A stretch of DNA of 64,000 nucleotides, taken from the NCBI GenBank assembly GCA_022449455.1, contig JAKUPL010000011.1, positions 62,001-126,000 on the forward strand. The letters run 5' to 3'. A program made the translations under genes and the position numbers. Under the pieces are notes generated by a model. That model ran no database searches. It was not told the DNA's origin and saw only the letters and a program-made list of their open reading frames with translations. Of the stretch, positions 28,692-38,193 are shown piece after piece; within the stretch, counting starts at the first letter, position 1; each line of letters begins with the position of its first letter. This DNA is from Alcanivorax sp. (GTDB lineage: Bacteria; Pseudomonadota; Gammaproteobacteria; Pseudomonadales; Alcanivoracaceae).

Positions 28692-29837
28692 TGTGGTATC
28701 CAGCGCCTCCATCAGCTTCCTCACCTTGAACCAGCTTTCCTCGTATTCCTCCTCCGGGTCGGAGTCATAGACGATGCCGCCGCCGCCGTGGCAGTAGAGG
28801 CGGTCGCCGTCGGTCTGCAGGGTGCGGATCAGAATGGTGCTGTCGAAGCGACCGTCCCGGTCCTGCCAGAACAGGCTGCCGCAGTAGGCGCCGCGCGGGT
28901 GCGGCTCCAGCTCGGCGATGATTTCCATGGCCCGTTTCTTGGGCGCGCCGGTGATGCTGCCGCCGGGGAAGGCGCTGAGCAGGGCGCCCAGCGGCGTCAC
29001 GCCCGGGCGCAGGGCGCCGGTCACCGTGGAGACCAGATGCTGCACATTGCTGAAGCGGCGCAGCTCGAACAGCGGGTCCACGCGGATCGAACCGGCGGCG
29101 CAGAAGGCGCCCAGATCATTGCGCAGCAGATCCACGATCATCAAATTCTCGGCCCGGTCCTTGGGGTGGCGTCGCAGCGCTTCGCCCAGGGCCCGGTCCT
29201 CGGCCTCGTCCCGGCCCCGGGGGCGGGAGCCCTTGATCGGTTCCGTGCGCACCCGCCCGCCATCGATGCTCAAAAACCGTTCCGGCGATACCCCGAACAC
29301 CGCCTCGTCGCCGTCGCGGAAGAAGCTGGCGTGGGGGGCCGGGTGGGCGGCCAGCAGGCGCGCGAAGGCGACCAGCGGGTTGCCCCGCCAGCGGGCCTGG
29401 AAGCGTTGGGCGTAGTTTACCTGATAGCAATCGCCGGCCTTTAAATAGTCGCGGATGCGGGTCAGCGCCCGGTGATAGCCGGCGGCGTCCTGCTCGGCGC
29501 GGAACGGGGCGGTAAGCTGGAAGTCGTCGGCGACGGCGGGCTGGAACGGGCGCGGCGGGGCGTGGAACAGATGCACCACGGCGCCGGCCCCGGTGGCATC
29601 GGGGAGACCGTGCAGGGCCGGCCCGGCGTCGTAGGGCAGCAGGCCGCAGGCGAACACACAGTCTTCTTGCAGAGCCCGCTGGATCTGGCCGGGCAGGGCG
29701 CGCAGCGCGCCCGGGTCACGGGCGCGCAGGGTGCGCGCCGGTGTATCCAGGGCCATCGGGCGGCCGTCCGCCATGAACACCACCTGGGGCCGGCGGCGGC
29801 CAGCGGGATCGTCGTCGAGGGGCTGCGTGTTGGTCAT
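28686..29837 (-). CDS. pabB: Aminodeoxychorismate synthase component I (PabB)
   Basis: 383 residues from ATG 29837. With PabA it makes 4-amino-4-deoxychorismate for folate synthesis. The chorismate-binding signatures are PIKGSRPRG (the Lys that distinguishes PabB-type enzymes), NLMIVDLLRNDLG, VQHLVSTVTG and GGSITGAPKKRAMEII. It is somewhat shorter than E. coli PabB (453) because the N-terminal domain is compact. Longer in-frame versions to 30068 would cross the gntR promoter and are unlikely. TrpE would usually be longer and lack PIKG. Confidence 0.92.
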   Translation of the reverse strand: MTNTQPLDDDPAGRRRPQVVFMADGRPMALDTPARTLRARDPGALRALPGQIQRALQEDCVFACGLLPYDAGPALHGLPDATGAGAVVHLFHAPPRPFQPAVADDFQLTAPFRAEQDAAGYHRALTRIRDYLKAGDCYQVNYAQRFQARWRGNPLVAFARLLAAHPAPHASFFRDGDEAVFGVSPERFLSIDGGRVRTEPIKGSRPRGRDEAEDRALGEALRRHPKDRAENLMIVDLLRNDLGAFCAAGSIRVDPLFELRRFSNVQHLVSTVTGALRPGVTPLGALLSAFPGGSITGAPKKRAMEIIAELEPHPRGAYCGSLFWQDRDGRFDSTILIRTLQTDGDRLYCHGGGGIVYDSDPEEEYEESWFKVRKLMEALDTTP

Positions 29838-29936
29838 CGGGTTCCGCTGAGCGTGGACACCGGCGCGGCGCGCCGGGGAGGGCGTAGTGTAGCGTCGGGC
29901 CCGGAGGCCGGCAAAGCCGCCTGAAGCGGTGCCGCC

Positions 29937-29948
29937 ATTGTCGACAAT
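29937..29948. promoter_or_regulatory. Palindromic operator 1 (ATTGTCGACAAT)
   Basis: A perfect 12-bp palindrome six bases upstream of the -35 box of the gntR-prp promoter. It is identical to operator 2; the centres are 63 bp apart, about six helical turns. The T-G-T-C-G-A-C-A core fits FadR/FCD-type GntR operators, so the product of the gene at 30029 is the likely binder (inference). Confidence 0.8.
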
Positions 29949-29953
29949 CCGCA

Positions 29954-29982
29954 TTGAAAGGTTGCGCTTTCGAGGGTAAAGT
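29954..29982 (+). promoter_or_regulatory. Promoter of the gntR-prp operon
   Basis: TTGAAA (29954-29959), a 17-base spacer and TAAAGT (29977-29982) form a good sigma-70 promoter. Transcription would start near 29989, just before operator 2. Operators on both sides suggest repression by the GntR protein. A small inverted repeat (GAAAG / CTTTC) lies in the spacer. Confidence 0.65.
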
Positions 29983-29999
29983 GCCGACCAGTCTTTTCC

Positions 30000-30011
30000 A
30001 TTGTCGACAAT
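30000..30011. promoter_or_regulatory. Palindromic operator 2 (ATTGTCGACAAT)
   Basis: An identical copy of operator 1, 18 bases downstream of the -10 and 17 bases before the gntR ATG. A regulator bound here would overlap the transcribed leader and block RNA polymerase. Confidence 0.8.
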
Positions 30012-30028
30012 GACGGGCGGAACTTTCC

Positions 30029-30721
30029 ATGCGGCAGTCCATGCAGCAACTGGCCGACGACAGCGCACGCACCCTGGCCGACCGGGTCTTCGCCCGGCTT
30101 CAGGACGACATCGTGCGCGGTGTGATCGCCCCCGGCAGCAAGGTCAGCGAGACCGACCTGGCCGGCCGTTACGGCGTCAGCCGCGGCCCCCTGCGCGAGG
30201 CCATCCGCCGTCTGGAATCGCGCAAGCTGGTGGAGCGCGAGGTGCACGTGGGCACCCGGGTGGCGTCCCTGAGCTTCACCGATCTGATCGAAATCTACTA
30301 CGTGCGCGAGGCCCTGGAAGGGCAGGCCGCCCGGCTCGCCGCCGAGCGCATGAGCGATCAGCAGGTGGCCGGCCTCTATCAACTGCTGGCCCAGCACGAG
30401 CAGCAACAGGACCTGCGCGAGGACACCGCCTACTTCCAGCGCGAGTTCGACCTGGACTTTCACTATCGCATCATCCAGGGCAGTCACAATCAGACGCTGA
30501 TCCGCATGCTGATCGGCGAGCTGTATCACCTGGTGCGGATGTACCGCTACCAGTTCAGCACCACGGCCAACCGGCCGCAGAAAGCCCTGCATGAACACCG
30601 CCGCATCGTCGAGGCCATCGAGTCCCGCGACGCGGAAATGGCTGAACTCCTGATGCGCCGCCATATCGGTCGCGCACGGGAAAACATCGAACAGCAAGCC
30701 CAGCAGAGGAATCCACAATGA
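30029..30721 (+). CDS. GntR-family (FCD subgroup) regulator of the methylcitrate operon
   Basis: 230 residues. The N-terminal winged helix (about 15-80) contains [30 protein letters not shown], shown here only in part as the GntR signature [16 protein letters not shown]. The C-terminal FCD effector domain (about 90-220) has the metal-binding positions DLDFHYRII and [10 protein letters not shown]. It overlaps prpB by four bases and heads the operon, as the GntR gene of Pseudomonas prp clusters does. It is probably an autorepressor released by methylcitrate or a related acid, acting on the two ATTGTCGACAAT sites. A second ATG at 30041 is possible. Confidence 0.9.
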   Translation: MRQSMQQLADDSARTLADRVFARLQDDIVRGVIAPGSKVSETDLAGRYGVSRGPLREAIRRLESRKLVEREVHVGTRVASLSFTDLIEIYYVREALEGQAARLAAERMSDQQVAGLYQLLAQHEQQQDLREDTAYFQREFDLDFHYRIIQGSHNQTLIRMLIGELYHLVRMYRYQFSTTANRPQKALHEHRRIVEAIESRDAEMAELLMRRHIGRARENIEQQAQQRNPQ

Positions 30722-31611
30722 GCCGCACCCCCAGCGCCGGTGCCCGTTTCCGGCAAGCCCTGGCGGAGGAACAACCGCTTCAGATCATGGGCACCATCAA
30801 TGCCTACACCGCGATCATGGCCGAGAAGGTCGGTTACCGCGCCATCTATCTGTCCGGCGGCGGCGTGGCCAACGCCTCCTACGGGCTGCCGGACCTGGGC
30901 ATGACCACCATGAACGATGTGCTCGAGGACGTGCGCCGCATCAGCGCCGCCTCGGAGGTGCCGCTGCTGGTGGACATCGACACCGGCTGGGGCGGGGCCT
31001 TCAATATCGGCCGCGCCATCAAGGAGATGATCCGCGCCGGCGCCGGCGCCGTGCACCTGGAAGACCAGGTGGCGCAGAAGCGCTGCGGCCACCGGCCCAA
31101 TAAGGAAATCGTCTCCAAGCAAGAGATGGTGGACCGCATCAAGGCCGCCGCCGACGCCCGCACCGATGACGACTTCTTTATCATCGCGCGCACCGACGCC
31201 TTCCAGAAGGAAGGGATCGACGCGGCCGTGGACCGCGCCCGGGCCTGTCTGGAAGCCGGCGCCGACGGCATCTTCGCCGAGGCGGTGCACACCCTGGAAG
31301 ATTACAAGGCATTTTCCGAAGGGCTGGGCGGCGCGCCGCTGCTGGCCAACATCACCGAATTCGGTGCCACGCCGTTGTTCACCCGCGAGGAACTGCGTGA
31401 CGCCGGCGCCGGCATGATTCTGTACCCGCTGTCCGCGTTCCGCGCCATGAATCAGGCGGCGCTGCGGGTTTACCAGACCATCCGTGAGGAAGGCACCCAG
31501 AAAAACGTGGTCGATCTGATGCAGACGCGCATGGATCTGTACGATTTCCTGGGTTACCACGACTACGAACAGAAACTCGACGAGCTCTTCGCCAAACAGC
31601 GCGGAGAATAA
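30718..31611 (+). CDS. prpB: 2-methylisocitrate lyase (PrpB)
   Basis: 297 residues, ICL/PEP-mutase superfamily. It cleaves 2-methylisocitrate to pyruvate and succinate, the last step of the methylcitrate cycle. The signature [12 protein letters not shown] (catalytic Cys) and the metal-binding [12 protein letters not shown] are present, as is the N-terminal [20 protein letters not shown]. It overlaps the regulator gene by four bases (ATGA), so it is coupled to it. Confidence 0.97.
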   Translation: MSRTPSAGARFRQALAEEQPLQIMGTINAYTAIMAEKVGYRAIYLSGGGVANASYGLPDLGMTTMNDVLEDVRRISAASEVPLLVDIDTGWGGAFNIGRAIKEMIRAGAGAVHLEDQVAQKRCGHRPNKEIVSKQEMVDRIKAAADARTDDDFFIIARTDAFQKEGIDAAVDRARACLEAGADGIFAEAVHTLEDYKAFSEGLGGAPLLANITEFGATPLFTREELRDAGAGMILYPLSAFRAMNQAALRVYQTIREEGTQKNVVDLMQTRMDLYDFLGYHDYEQKLDELFAKQRGE

Positions 31612-31639
31612 CGGAACCGGCAATACGAGGACGATGACA

Positions 31640-32767
31640 ATGGCAGAGAAGCAACTCAGCGGCGCCGGCCTGCGCGGCCAGGTAGCGGGCAAAACGGCCC
31701 TTTCCACCGTGGGCAAAAGCGGTTCCGGGCTGACCTATCGTGGCTACGACGTGAAGGACCTGGCGGAAAACTGCCAGTTCGAGGAAGTGGCCCATCTGAT
31801 CCTGAAGGGCGAACTGCCCGACCAGGCGCAGTTGGACGCCTACAAGAAAAAGCTCAAGGGCCTGCGCGGTCTGCCCCAGGCGCTCAAGGAAGTGCTGGAG
31901 CGGATTCCCAAGGACGCCCACCCCATGGACGTGATGCGCACCGGCTGCTCCATGCTCGGCAACCTGGAAACCGAGCAGAGCTTCGACCAGCAGGAAGACG
32001 CCACCGACCGTCTGCTGGCGGCGTTCCCGAGCATCATCTGTTACTGGTACCGCTACAGCCATGACGGCGTGCGCGTGGAAACGGAAACCGACGACGACTC
32101 CATCGGCGCCCACTTCCTGCACCTGCTGCGCGGTGAGAAGCCCAACGCGCTGCACGAGAACGTGATGCACGTGTCGCTGATCCTGTACGCGGAGCACGAG
32201 TTCAACGCCTCCACCTTCACCGCCCGTGTCTGCGCCTCCACGCTCAGCGATCTGCACAGCTGCATCACCGGCGCCATCGGCACGCTGCGGGGCCCGCTGC
32301 ACGGCGGCGCCAACGAGGCGGCCATGGAAATGATCGAGAACTTCAAGGACCCGGACGACGCGGAAAAAGGCATGCTCGGCATGCTCGAGCGCAAGGAAAA
32401 GATCATGGGCTTCGGCCACGCGATCTACCGCGAGTCCGACCCGCGCAACGCCATCATCAAGCACTGGTCCGAGAAGCTGTCCCGGGACGTCAACGGCGAG
32501 AACCTGTACAACATCTCGGTGCGCTGCGAGGAAGTGATGTGGCGTGAGAAAAAGCTGTTCTGCAACGCGGATTTCTTCCACGCGTCCGCCTACCACTTCA
32601 TGGACATCCCCACCAAGCTGTTCACGCCGATCTTCGTGATGAGCCGCCTGACCGGCTGGGCCGCCCACGTATTCGAACAGCGCTCGGACAACCGCATTAT
32701 CCGTCCCAGCGCCGAGTACACCGGTCCGGAACTGCGCAAGGTGACGCCGATTGCCGAGCGGGGTTGA
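31640..32767 (+). CDS. prpC: 2-methylcitrate synthase (PrpC)
   Basis: 375 residues from ATG 31640 (GAGG nine bases upstream; an ATG at 31634 is too near). It condenses propionyl-CoA with oxaloacetate. The citrate-synthase signature GFGHAIYRESDPRN with the catalytic His, the earlier His in GPLHGGANEAAME and the substrate Arg near the C-terminus are all visible. The short type II length and position between prpB and acnD point to PrpC rather than GltA. The stop precedes acnD by one base. Confidence 0.96.
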   Translation: MAEKQLSGAGLRGQVAGKTALSTVGKSGSGLTYRGYDVKDLAENCQFEEVAHLILKGELPDQAQLDAYKKKLKGLRGLPQALKEVLERIPKDAHPMDVMRTGCSMLGNLETEQSFDQQEDATDRLLAAFPSIICYWYRYSHDGVRVETETDDDSIGAHFLHLLRGEKPNALHENVMHVSLILYAEHEFNASTFTARVCASTLSDLHSCITGAIGTLRGPLHGGANEAAMEMIENFKDPDDAEKGMLGMLERKEKIMGFGHAIYRESDPRNAIIKHWSEKLSRDVNGENLYNISVRCEEVMWREKKLFCNADFFHASAYHFMDIPTKLFTPIFVMSRLTGWAAHVFEQRSDNRIIRPSAEYTGPELRKVTPIAERG

Positions 32768-32768
32768 G

Positions 32769-35363
32769 ATGAACAGCGAATACCGCAAACGCCTTCCCGG
32801 CACCGATCTGGATTACTTCGACACCCGCGCGGCGGTGGAGGCGATCCAGCCCGGTGCCTACGCCAAACTGCCGTACACCTCGCGCATCCTCGCCGAGCAA
32901 CTGGTGCGCCGCTGCGAGCCGGCGGCGCTCACCGATTCGCTCAAGCAGCTGATCGAGCGCAAGCGCGACCTGGACTTTCCCTGGTACCCGGCGCGGGTGG
33001 TGTGCCACGACATTCTCGGCCAGACCGCCCTGGTGGACCTGGCCGGTTTGCGTGACGCCATCGCCGAGAAGGGCGGGGACCCGTCCCAGGTCAATCCGGT
33101 GGTGCCCACCCAGCTGATCGTGGATCACTCCCTGGCGGTGGAACACCCGGGTTTCGAGGAGGGCGCCTTCGAGAAGAACCGGGCGGTGGAGGAACGTCGC
33201 AATGAGGACCGCTTCCACTTCATCAACTGGACCAAGACCGCCTTTGACAACGTGGACGTGATTCCGCCGGGCAACGGCATCATGCACCAGATCAACCTGG
33301 AGAAGATGTCGCCGGTGGTGCAGGTCAAGGACGGCGTGGCGTTTCCGGACACCTGCGTGGGCACAGACAGCCACACCCCCATGGTCGACGCCCTGGGCGT
33401 GATTTCCGTGGGCGTGGGTGGCCTGGAAGCCGAGAACGTGATGCTCGGCAATCCGTCCATGATGCGTCTGCCCGACATCGTCGGCGTGGAACTCACCGGC
33501 AAGCTGCAACCGGGCATCACCGGCACCGACATGGTGCTGGCGATCACCGAGTTCCTGCGCCGCGAGCGGGTGGTGGGCGCCTACCTGGAATTCTACGGCG
33601 AGGGCGCCGACAGCCTGTCCGTGGGCGACCGCGCCACCATCGCCAATATGACGCCGGAATACGGCGCCACCGCTGGCATGTTCTTTATCGACGGCCAGAC
33701 CATCGATTACCTGAAACTCACCGGCCGCGACGACGACCAGGTGGCGCTGGTGGAAGCCTTCGCCAGGGAAACCGGCCTGTGGGCGGATGATCTGAAGGGC
33801 GCCGAGTACGAGCGGGTGCTGACCTTCGACCTGTCCAGCGTGGGCCGCAACCTGGCCGGGCCGTCCAATCCCCATGCGCTGTTGCCGGTGTCGCAGCTGC
33901 GCGACCGGGGCGTGGCCGGCGAATGGCAGGAGAAAGAAGGCGAAATGCCCGACGGCGCGGTGATCATCGCCGCGATCACCTCCTGCACCAACACCAGCAA
34001 CCCGCGCAATATGATCGCCGCCGGGCTGATCGCGCGGAACGCCAACCGGCTCGGTCTGTTCCGCAAGCCGTGGGTGAAGTCTTCCCTGGCGCCGGGCTCC
34101 AAGACCGTGAAGATGTATCTGGAAGCGGCCAATCTGCTGCCCGAGCTGCAAAACCTGGGCTTCGACGTGGTGGCGTTCGCCTGCACCACCTGCAACGGCA
34201 TGAGCGGCGCCCTGGATCCGGCCATCCAGCAGGAAGTGATCGACCGCGATCTCTATGCCACCGCGGTGCTGTCCGGTAACCGCAACTTCGACGGCCGCAT
34301 CCATCCCTACGCCAAGCAGGCGTTTCTGGCCTCGCCGCCGCTGGTGGTGGCCTATGCCATCGCCGGGACCATCCGCTTCGACATCGAGAAGGACGTGCTC
34401 GGCCACGACCCGGACGGCAAGCCGGTCTACCTCAAGGACATCTGGCCCGACGACGGCGAAATCGACGCCATCGTCCAGGCCAGCGTCAAACCGGATCAGT
34501 TCCGCGCCACCTACATTCCCATGTTCGAAAAGAAAGGCGGCGACGAGCGCGCCGCCAGTCCGCTCTACGACTGGCGCCCGCAAAGCACCTACATCCGCCG
34601 TCCGCCGTACTGGGAAGGCACCATGGCCGAGGCCCGCGCGCTCAAGGGCATGCGGCCCCTGGCGATCCTGCCGGACAACATCACCACCGACCACCTGTCG
34701 CCCTCCAACGCCATCCTGCTGGACAGCGCCGCCGGCGCCTACCTGCACAAGATGGGGCTGCCGGAGGAGGACTTTAACTCCTACGCCACCCATCGCGGTG
34801 ACCACCTGACCGCCCAGCGGGCCACCCTGGCCAATCCCAAGCTGTTCAACGAGATGGTGCGGGACGACAACGGCGAGGTGATCCAGGGCTCCCTGGCGCG
34901 GGTGGAACCGGACGGCGAGGTGATGCGCATGTGGGAGGCCATCGAAACCTACATGCAGCGCAAGCAGCCGTTGATCGTGATCGCCGGCGCCGACTACGGC
35001 CAGGGTTCGTCCCGGGACTGGGCGGCCAAGGGCGTGGCCCTGGCGGGCGTGGAGGCGATCGTCGCCGAAGGCTTTGAGCGTATCCACCGCACCAACCTGA
35101 TCGGCATGGGCGTGATGCCGTTGCAGTTCCAGGACGGCACTACCCGCGAGACCCTGGGCCTGGACGGCACCGAGGTTTACGACGTGGAAGGCGAGCCGGC
35201 CCCGCGCGCCACCCTGACGCTGGTGGTGCATCGCGCCAACGGCGAGGTGGAACGGGTGCCGGTGATCTGCCGCCTGGACACCGCCGAGGAAGTGTCGGTG
35301 TATTCCGCCGGCGGCATCCTGCAAAAATTCGCCAAGGAATTCATGGCGGATTCCGCGGCCTGA
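32769..35363 (+). CDS. acnD: Fe/S-dependent 2-methylcitrate dehydratase (AcnD)
   Basis: 864 residues from ATG 32769, immediately after the prpC stop. Aconitase-family protein with the three cluster cysteines in SCTNTSNPRNM and ACTTCNGMSG, the N-terminal VGTDSHTPMVDALG and the C-terminal swivel-domain GADYGQGSSRDWAAKG. It dehydrates 2-methylcitrate to 2-methyl-trans-aconitate, which PrpF (the next gene) isomerises before rehydration. Neighbouring prpF separates it from AcnA. Confidence 0.96.
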   Translation: MNSEYRKRLPGTDLDYFDTRAAVEAIQPGAYAKLPYTSRILAEQLVRRCEPAALTDSLKQLIERKRDLDFPWYPARVVCHDILGQTALVDLAGLRDAIAEKGGDPSQVNPVVPTQLIVDHSLAVEHPGFEEGAFEKNRAVEERRNEDRFHFINWTKTAFDNVDVIPPGNGIMHQINLEKMSPVVQVKDGVAFPDTCVGTDSHTPMVDALGVISVGVGGLEAENVMLGNPSMMRLPDIVGVELTGKLQPGITGTDMVLAITEFLRRERVVGAYLEFYGEGADSLSVGDRATIANMTPEYGATAGMFFIDGQTIDYLKLTGRDDDQVALVEAFARETGLWADDLKGAEYERVLTFDLSSVGRNLAGPSNPHALLPVSQLRDRGVAGEWQEKEGEMPDGAVIIAAITSCTNTSNPRNMIAAGLIARNANRLGLFRKPWVKSSLAPGSKTVKMYLEAANLLPELQNLGFDVVAFACTTCNGMSGALDPAIQQEVIDRDLYATAVLSGNRNFDGRIHPYAKQAFLASPPLVVAYAIAGTIRFDIEKDVLGHDPDGKPVYLKDIWPDDGEIDAIVQASVKPDQFRATYIPMFEKKGGDERAASPLYDWRPQSTYIRRPPYWEGTMAEARALKGMRPLAILPDNITTDHLSPSNAILLDSAAGAYLHKMGLPEEDFNSYATHRGDHLTAQRATLANPKLFNEMVRDDNGEVIQGSLARVEPDGEVMRMWEAIETYMQRKQPLIVIAGADYGQGSSRDWAAKGVALAGVEAIVAEGFERIHRTNLIGMGVMPLQFQDGTTRETLGLDGTEVYDVEGEPAPRATLTLVVHRANGEVERVPVICRLDTAEEVSVYSAGGILQKFAKEFMADSAA

Positions 35364-35379
35364 AGCGAGCGAGACAGCG

Positions 35380-36564
35380 ATGAGCCACGCACCACAAATC
35401 CGTATCCCCGCCACCTATATGCGTGGCGGCACCAGCAAGGGCGTGTTCTTCCGGCTTGACGATCTGCCGGAAACCGCCCGGGTCCCCGGCGCCGCCCGCG
35501 ACGCACTGCTGCTGCGGGTGGTCGGCAGCCCGGACCCCTATGGCAAGCACACCGACGGCATGGGCGGCGCCACCTCCAGCACCAGCAAGACGGTGATCCT
35601 GTCCGCCAGTGCCCGTGAAGGCCACGACGTGGATTATCTGTTCGGCCAGGTCTCCATCGACAAGCCGTTTATCGACTGGAGCGGCAACTGCGGCAACCTG
35701 ACCGCCGCGGTGGGTGCCTTCGCCATCAGCAACGGTCTGGTGGACCCGGCCCGGGTGCCGGATAACGGCGAGGCGGAAATCCGTATCTGGCAAGCCAATA
35801 TCGAGAAGACCATCATCGCCCGCATCCCGATCACCGACGGCCAGGTCCAGGAAACCGGCGACTTCGAGCTGGACGGCGTCACCTTTCCCGCCGCCGAGGT
35901 AAAGATCGAGTTTCTGGATCCGGCGGACGGGGAGGGGGCGTTGTTCCCCACCGGCAATCCGGTGGACGACCTGGAGGTGCCGGGCATCGGCACCCTCAAG
36001 GCGACCATGATCAACGCCGGCATTCCCACCGTGTTCGTCAACGCGGCGGACATCGGCTACACCGGCACCGAGCTGCAGGGCGACATCAACGAGGACGCCC
36101 GGGCCCTGGCCCGCTTTGAAACGATCCGCGCCCACGGCGCCCTGCGCATGGGCCTGATCCGGTCCCTGGAAGAGGCGGAACAGCGCCAGCACACCCCGAA
36201 GGTGGCGTTCGTGGCGCCGCCGGCGGCCTACACGGCGTCCAGCGGCAAGACGGTGGACGCCGAGGACATCGATCTGCTGGTGCGGGCCCTGTCGATGGGC
36301 AAGCTGCACCATGCCATGATGGGCACGGCGGCGGTGGCCATCGGCACCGCCGCCGCGATTCCGGGCACCCTGGTGAGCGACGCCGCCGGCGGCGGCGAAC
36401 GCAACGCGGTGCGCTTCGGCCACCCCTCCGGCACCCTCAAGGTGGGCGGCGAGGCCCGCCGGGAAGGTGACGGCTGGGTGGTGACCAAGGCGACCATGAG
36501 CCGCAGTGCCCGGGTGTTGATGGAAGGGTGGGTGCGCGTGCCCGGCGACGTGCTGCCGCGATAA
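35380..36564 (+). CDS. prpF: AcnD-accessory protein / 2-methylaconitate isomerase (PrpF)
   Basis: 394 residues, diaminopimelate-epimerase-like fold. The family start [18 protein letters not shown] is intact, as are [12 protein letters not shown] and [12 protein letters not shown], which line the active site. PrpF turns the trans isomer made by AcnD into 2-methyl-cis-aconitate. It sits 16 bases after acnD; GAGCGAGAC upstream is a modest ribosome site. Confidence 0.96.
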   Translation: MSHAPQIRIPATYMRGGTSKGVFFRLDDLPETARVPGAARDALLLRVVGSPDPYGKHTDGMGGATSSTSKTVILSASAREGHDVDYLFGQVSIDKPFIDWSGNCGNLTAAVGAFAISNGLVDPARVPDNGEAEIRIWQANIEKTIIARIPITDGQVQETGDFELDGVTFPAAEVKIEFLDPADGEGALFPTGNPVDDLEVPGIGTLKATMINAGIPTVFVNAADIGYTGTELQGDINEDARALARFETIRAHGALRMGLIRSLEEAEQRQHTPKVAFVAPPAAYTASSGKTVDAEDIDLLVRALSMGKLHHAMMGTAAVAIGTAAAIPGTLVSDAAGGGERNAVRFGHPSGTLKVGGEARREGDGWVVTKATMSRSARVLMEGWVRVPGDVLPR

Positions 36565-36598
36565 CCCTCCGCCCCGAACGCATCATCGAGGAGGCACC

Positions 36599-38083
36599 AT
36601 GACCGGCAACGTGGAGCAGAACCAACGCCCGGATTACGATCCGGAAATCCAGGCCATCGTCGACTATGTACTCGGTTATGAGATTCGGTCGGAGGAGGCC
36701 TGGAACACGGCACGCCTGTGTCTGATGGACACTCTGGGCTGTGGACTGCTGGCGTTGCGGTTCCCCGAGTGCACCAAGCATCTGGGGCCGCTGGTGGAGG
36801 GCACGGTGGTGCCCCACGGCGCCCGGGTGCCGGGCACGCCACATCGGCTGGACCCGGTGAAGGCGGCCTGGGACATCGGCTGCATCGTGCGCTGGCTGGA
36901 TTACAACGACACCTGGTTGGCGGCGGAGTGGGGCCACCCGTCGGACAATCTCGGCGCGATCCTGGCGGTGGCCGACCATCTGTCCCAGAAACGGCTCGCC
37001 AACGGCGGCGCGCCGCTGGTGATGAAGGAGGTATTGGAGGCCATGGTCATGGCCCACGAAATCCAGGGTGTACTGGCTCTGGATAATTCCTTCAACCGGG
37101 TCGGGCTCGACCATGTGCTGCTGGTCAAGGTGGCCTCCACCGCGGTGGCGGCCAGGATGATGGGCGCCGACCGGGAGCAGTTGCTCGCCGCCGTCTCCCA
37201 TGCCTGGGTGGATGGCCAGGCGCTGCGCACCTACCGGCACGCGCCCAACGCGGGTTCTCGCAAATCCTGGGCCGCCGGCGACGCCACCAGCCGGGCGGTG
37301 CGTCTGGCGGACATCGCCCTGCGCGGGGAGATGGGCATCCCCGGGGCGCTCAGCGCGCCGCAATGGGGTTTTTATGATGTGCTGTTCGCGAAGACCAACA
37401 AGGACCAGAAGATCAAGCCGGAGAGCGAGCGCCGCTTCCGTTTTCAGCGGGAGTTCGGCAGCTATGTGATGGAGAATATCCTGTTCAAGATCAGCTTCCC
37501 GGCGGAGTTCCATGCCCAGACCGCCTGCGAGGCGGCGGTGCGGCTGCATCCCCAGGTCCGTGACCGCATCGACGAGATCGACCGCATCGTGCTCACCACC
37601 CACGATTCCGCCATCCGCATCATCTCCAAGGAAGGCCCGCTGTCGAACCCGGCGGACCGCGACCACTGTCTGCAGTACATGACCGCGGTGCCGTTGCTGT
37701 ACGGGGACCTGACCGCGGATCACTACGAGGACGCCTTCCACGAAGAGCACCCGCTGATCGACGCACTGCGCGGAAAGATGGAGGTGGTGGAGGATCCGGA
37801 GTATTCCCGGGATTACCACGACCCGGACAAGCGCTCCATCGCCAACGCCGTGCAGGTGTTTTTCAACAACGGCGAGCACACCGACAAGGTGGCGGTGGAA
37901 TACCCCATCGGTCACCGTCGCCGGCGCGAGGAAGGCATTCCGCTGCTGGAGGAAAAATTCCGCCGCAACCTGGCCACCCGTTTCCCGGCGGGCCGGGCCC
38001 GGGCGTTGTTCGACCTGTGCGCCGACGCTGACCGGCTGGAGGCGACGCCGGTCAACGAATTCATGGAAGGGTTCGTGATTTAA
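36599..38083 (+). CDS. prpD: 2-methylcitrate dehydratase (PrpD)
   Basis: 494 residues of the MmgE/PrpD family, cofactor-independent dehydration of 2-methylcitrate. The N-terminal helical domain includes [14 protein letters not shown] and [20 protein letters not shown] (conserved active-site region). The C-terminal lid has [15 protein letters not shown] and the family stretch [21 protein letters not shown] precedes ATG 36599. It closes the operon, so both dehydratase routes (AcnD/PrpF and PrpD) are encoded. The 3' end runs into heptamer array B. Confidence 0.96.
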   Translation: MTGNVEQNQRPDYDPEIQAIVDYVLGYEIRSEEAWNTARLCLMDTLGCGLLALRFPECTKHLGPLVEGTVVPHGARVPGTPHRLDPVKAAWDIGCIVRWLDYNDTWLAAEWGHPSDNLGAILAVADHLSQKRLANGGAPLVMKEVLEAMVMAHEIQGVLALDNSFNRVGLDHVLLVKVASTAVAARMMGADREQLLAAVSHAWVDGQALRTYRHAPNAGSRKSWAAGDATSRAVRLADIALRGEMGIPGALSAPQWGFYDVLFAKTNKDQKIKPESERRFRFQREFGSYVMENILFKISFPAEFHAQTACEAAVRLHPQVRDRIDEIDRIVLTTHDSAIRIISKEGPLSNPADRDHCLQYMTAVPLLYGDLTADHYEDAFHEEHPLIDALRGKMEVVEDPEYSRDYHDPDKRSIANAVQVFFNNGEHTDKVAVEYPIGHRRRREEGIPLLEEKFRRNLATRFPAGRARALFDLCADADRLEATPVNEFMEGFVI

Positions 38084-38096
38084 GCGCCTACGGCGC

Positions 38097-38178
38097 GATA
38101 CAGGATGCAGGATGAACGCGGGCAGGGCCGTTCGGTTCTGAAACGCTCTGCCCGCGCCTGAATCCTGAATCCTGCATC
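38097..38178. repeat. Inverted heptamer-repeat array between convergent genes (locus B)
   Basis: Three 7-mers GATACAG, GATGCAG, GATGAAC (38097-38117) continue into GCGGGCAG. The opposite arm at 38148-38178 is CTGCCCGCG, then CTGAATC, CTGAATC, CTGCATC, the reverse complement of the same pattern. The intervening 22 bases form the loop. It sits between the prpD and ppsR stop codons. The 7-mers are of the same family as locus C (52757). Confidence 0.85.
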
Positions 38179-38193
38179 GGCGGCGCCAGCCGC

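Noticed and set aside
32697-35414. Long minus-strand frame (905 codons) opposite acnD
   Set aside because: It is an antisense shadow caused by high GC. The plus strand carries complete aconitase motifs, while the minus frame is His/Gly/Gln-rich without a domain.
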